The position numbers and the translations under genes were made by a program. 7,715 bases of DNA. Origin: JANLQX01 sp031381685. Its GTDB lineage: Bacteria; Actinomycetota; Acidimicrobiia; Acidimicrobiales; JANYDT01. The DNA lies in assembly GCA_031381685.1 (NCBI GenBank), contig JANMYF010000432.1, positions 1 through 7,715 of the forward strand, read 5' to 3'. The notes under the pieces were generated by a model. It was not told where the DNA came from and ran no database searches. It saw nothing but the letters and a program-made list of their open reading frames with translations. Shown one piece after another: positions 6,117 to 7,715 of the stretch (within the stretch, counting starts at the first letter, position 1; each line of letters starts with the position of its first letter).

Positions 6117-6398
6117 ACTATTTTGCTTTCGTTGGCGGTTGAGTGAACGAAGCAGGGCAATGCCTCTTTGCGCAATGCAGACCTCTCTTCAGCCACGACC
6201 TCGTTCTGAAGTCCAGGCCGCAAACCGACACACAGCCACACTCGAAAGTGGGCAGCCGGAAGTCGAGCGAACCATAGGAGGACCCCACCCGAAGCCCCCG
6301 GACGGTCAATCAACACAAGAGGCCGGGCGTGTGCGGCGACGGCTTCCTCCCTGTTCAGCGGAGTGTGAATGCGCCTGGGCACCCATCGTGGCAGACGA
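6117..6398 (-). other. Non-coding stretch upstream of the IS110 remnant (possible left-end/guide RNA relic)
   Basis: No gene is supported in these 280 bases. On the minus strand they lie directly before the transposase start, where IS110 elements carry their long non-coding left end and, in characterised members, the bridge RNA. The minus strand shows a small hairpin CACT-TTCG-AGTG (6239-6250) and a GCATTGC repeat (around 6160-6180). A minus frame across the region (6098-6382) is open but has no family features. Assignment as a bridge RNA relic is inference from position only. Confidence 0.25.
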
Positions 6399-6420
6399 CC
6401 GTCGGCCAGTGGCCCGACGG
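6399..6420 (-). terminator. GC-rich hairpin after the DUF2652-SRPBCC gene
   Basis: Read on the minus strand, CCGTCGG and CCGACGG form a perfect 7-bp stem around an 8-base loop. It starts 11 bases after the TGA of the gene. No T run follows, which is common for actinobacterial terminators, so efficiency cannot be judged. Confidence 0.4.
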
Positions 6421-6430
6421 CGAGTACCGA

Positions 6431-7582
6431 TCAGGGGGCCGACGCGTCGAGCACCCCGAACATCTCGGCGCCAGCGTCAACCGCCGTCACCTGCGGCCCC
6501 TGCGTGGCTGGATCGCGATTCGCTTCCTTGGCTTCCATACCCCGCCTGAGCGGCTCGAAGAGGGCCAGGGATGCCTCGGAACGATCGACGCACCTGACGG
6601 TCAAGATCTGCGCGGTCCGACCGTCGCCGAGCTCCTCGAAGGCAAAGGTCTCCATCCATTGAACCTTGAACAGCGGGCTCGGCCCAACCGGCGAGAATCG
6701 ACTCGTGAAGTACTCGAAGGGCCGCCAGTCGAGGTACTCACGCATGGCATCACCGAAGTCGCCATGCGCGCAATGGCTCGATGCACCAGGGCCGAGCCGG
6801 CCCTCCTCGTTCGGGGTGAAGACGTTCGAGGTCTCCAACGAGTCGAATGACCACTCCAACCGCCGGCCCGGCTGGACCCAGTATTGCCACACCACCGACG
6901 GAGGTGCGTTCAGGATGCGGCGCAGACACACGTCAGCTTCGTCGACGGAAACCCTGATTCGCTGAGCATCGCGGCGCCGCTCCGCAACGTCAGCAAGGTC
7001 CTGGACGAACCCCGTGACCTCTCCGAAGGAGTCGTAGGACTCGGCGTGAACGGGAAGCTTCAGCTCGTGCTGTCGCTGAAAGAAGCACTTCGCCGACATG
7101 AACGCGTAGGCCTTCGGCCCGCCCGATTCGATCACCGTGTTCTTCAACAACCGGTGCGCCAGGATCACCTCGGGCCCAGCCAGGTCGACTCGTCCGTCCT
7201 CGTCGCGGTCGACCATGAACTCACCGAAGTGGACGATGAACTTCAGGCCGAGACCACCGATCGCCCGACACGCATCGCAGGTGCACGTCGTCGACCTCGT
7301 CATGTCGAGGAGACGGCTGGTGAAGTCGAAGTAGCAAGACTCCACGAGCTCGAGGACTTGTTCGCCATCAGGGAATGCGTCGGCCCCGGCGAAGCAGAAG
7401 ACCGCGTCGCCTTCGAGCTTCACGAAGCGCATCGGCGGCACGAGCCGTGACCTGATCAGCTTGGTCAGCTCGGTGACGATCGCGTGCGAGTGCTCGAGCT
7501 CGGTGCCGGTCAAGAACTTCGTATATCCGGAGATGTCCGCCAGAAGCAGGTACCCGGACATCTTGCCGACGTCAACTGGCAT
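6431..7582 (-). CDS. DUF2652 (cyclase-like) domain fused to an SRPBCC domain
   Basis: The protein has 383 residues. The first about 190 match the DUF2652 family, which has the class III cyclase fold: LLLADISGYTKFL with D16, KLEGDAVF with K55 and D59, the Cys cluster TCTCDAC (C100, C102, C105), KFIVHFGE, and DLAGPEVILAHRLLKN with D133 and R144. Aligned with a true cyclase (DYFGPVVNTAARV), the transition-state Asn is Ile140. The Lys/Asp base-selecting pair and both metal Asp are kept. Residues from about 215 form an SRPBCC (START/AHSA1-like) ligand-pocket domain with GPGASSHCAHG and EYLDWRPFEYFTSR. The enzymatic activity of DUF2652 is unknown. ATG 7580-7582 is chosen because AGGAG lies eight bases upstream; a GTG at 7649-7651 would add 23 residues of untypical sequence. 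A terminator-like hairpin follows. Confidence 0.9.
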   Translation of the reverse strand: MPVDVGKMSGYLLLADISGYTKFLTGTELEHSHAIVTELTKLIRSRLVPPMRFVKLEGDAVFCFAGADAFPDGEQVLELVESCYFDFTSRLLDMTRSTTCTCDACRAIGGLGLKFIVHFGEFMVDRDEDGRVDLAGPEVILAHRLLKNTVIESGGPKAYAFMSAKCFFQRQHELKLPVHAESYDSFGEVTGFVQDLADVAERRRDAQRIRVSVDEADVCLRRILNAPPSVVWQYWVQPGRRLEWSFDSLETSNVFTPNEEGRLGPGASSHCAHGDFGDAMREYLDWRPFEYFTSRFSPVGPSPLFKVQWMETFAFEELGDGRTAQILTVRCVDRSEASLALFEPLRRGMEAKEANRDPATQGPQVTAVDAGAEMFGVLDASAP

Positions 7583-7590
7583 AGCTGCAT

Positions 7591-7595
7591 CTCCT
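7591..7595 (-). promoter_or_regulatory. Strong ribosome binding site of the DUF2652-SRPBCC gene
   Basis: On the minus strand, AGGAG stands eight bases before ATG 7580-7582. It fixes this internal ATG as the start over the earlier in-frame GTG at 7649-7651, which lacks such a site. Confidence 0.75.
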
Positions 7596-7657
7596 GCTTC
7601 GCGGGACCACGCCCGGAGCGTAGCTGCCCCCACATTCTCGTGCGCGACCACACGGGG

Positions 7658-7715
7658 TTACCCGGCAGCCTCGGGCCAGTTCGTCTTCGTGGGGCCCACC
7701 CACTGCACTTCGGCC
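7658..7715 (-). CDS. Possible C-terminal tail of an upstream gene (partial)
   Basis: The minus strand enters the window in an open frame of 18 codons, AEVQWVGPTKTNWPEAAG, ending with TAA at 7658-7660. Sixteen of 18 codons end in G or C, as in the real genes here. If genuine, its stop is 75 bases before the DUF2652-SRPBCC start, so the two could share a transcript. The fragment is too short to assign, and a plus-strand frame over the same bases is also GC3-rich. Confidence 0.3.
   Translation of the reverse strand, partial: AEVQWVGPTKTNWPEAAG

Noticed and set aside
6098..6382. Minus-strand open frame of 94 codons before the IS110 remnant as a gene
   Set aside because: It has no ribosome binding site or known domain, runs through the transposase start region, and better fits a non-coding element end.
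6329..6850. Plus-strand open frame opposite the DUF2652-SRPBCC gene
   Set aside because: The minus-strand protein has recognised motifs, a strong ribosome binding site and a terminator-like hairpin; the plus frame has none.
1..7715. CRISPR array, tRNA or rRNA
   Set aside because: No regularly spaced direct repeats and no cloverleaf or rRNA-like stretch were seen on either strand.

Overview
The window is GC-rich, uses GTG as well as ATG starts, and carries a class III cyclase fused to a STAND-type ATPase together with a DUF2652-SRPBCC fusion. This points to an actinobacterium, possibly of the Acidimicrobiia type. That placement is an inference from protein style, not a database result.

Layout. 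(1) Bases 1-607 hold the 3' part of a zeta-toxin-like kinase gene, whose stop codon overlaps the GTG start of a 61-residue partner gene. (2) Bases 608-1137 hold no intact gene. They contain a remnant resembling the C-terminus of the cyclase-STAND gene further on, a degenerate minus-strand frame, a bipartite dyad and a possible leaderless promoter. (3) Bases 1138-5097 hold two same-strand genes 24 bases apart: an AAA/DUF4143 ATPase (421 aa) and a class III nucleotidyl cyclase-STAND ATPase-helical repeat protein (889 aa). The junction between them is packed with overlapping inverted repeats. (4) Bases 5098-5451 are a gene-free leader ending in a near-consensus CRP-type palindrome before a universal stress protein gene. 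(5) Bases 5872-6430 contain a truncated IS110-family transposase start on the minus strand and the non-coding stretch before it. (6) Bases 6431-7582, minus strand, encode a DUF2652 (cyclase-like) plus SRPBCC fusion with a clear ribosome binding site. The last 58 bases may be the tail of a further minus-strand gene.

How the parts could fit together. Two proteins have a class III cyclase fold, and their active-site changes are complementary: one lacks the base-selecting Lys, the other lacks the transition-state Asn. A CRP-like operator lies between them, before the stress protein gene. A locus built around cyclic nucleotide (or degenerate cyclase) signalling and stress response is therefore plausible but unproven. 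The zeta-like kinase and its overlapping partner, the cyclase remnant and the IS110 remnant all suggest an accessory region that has been rearranged.
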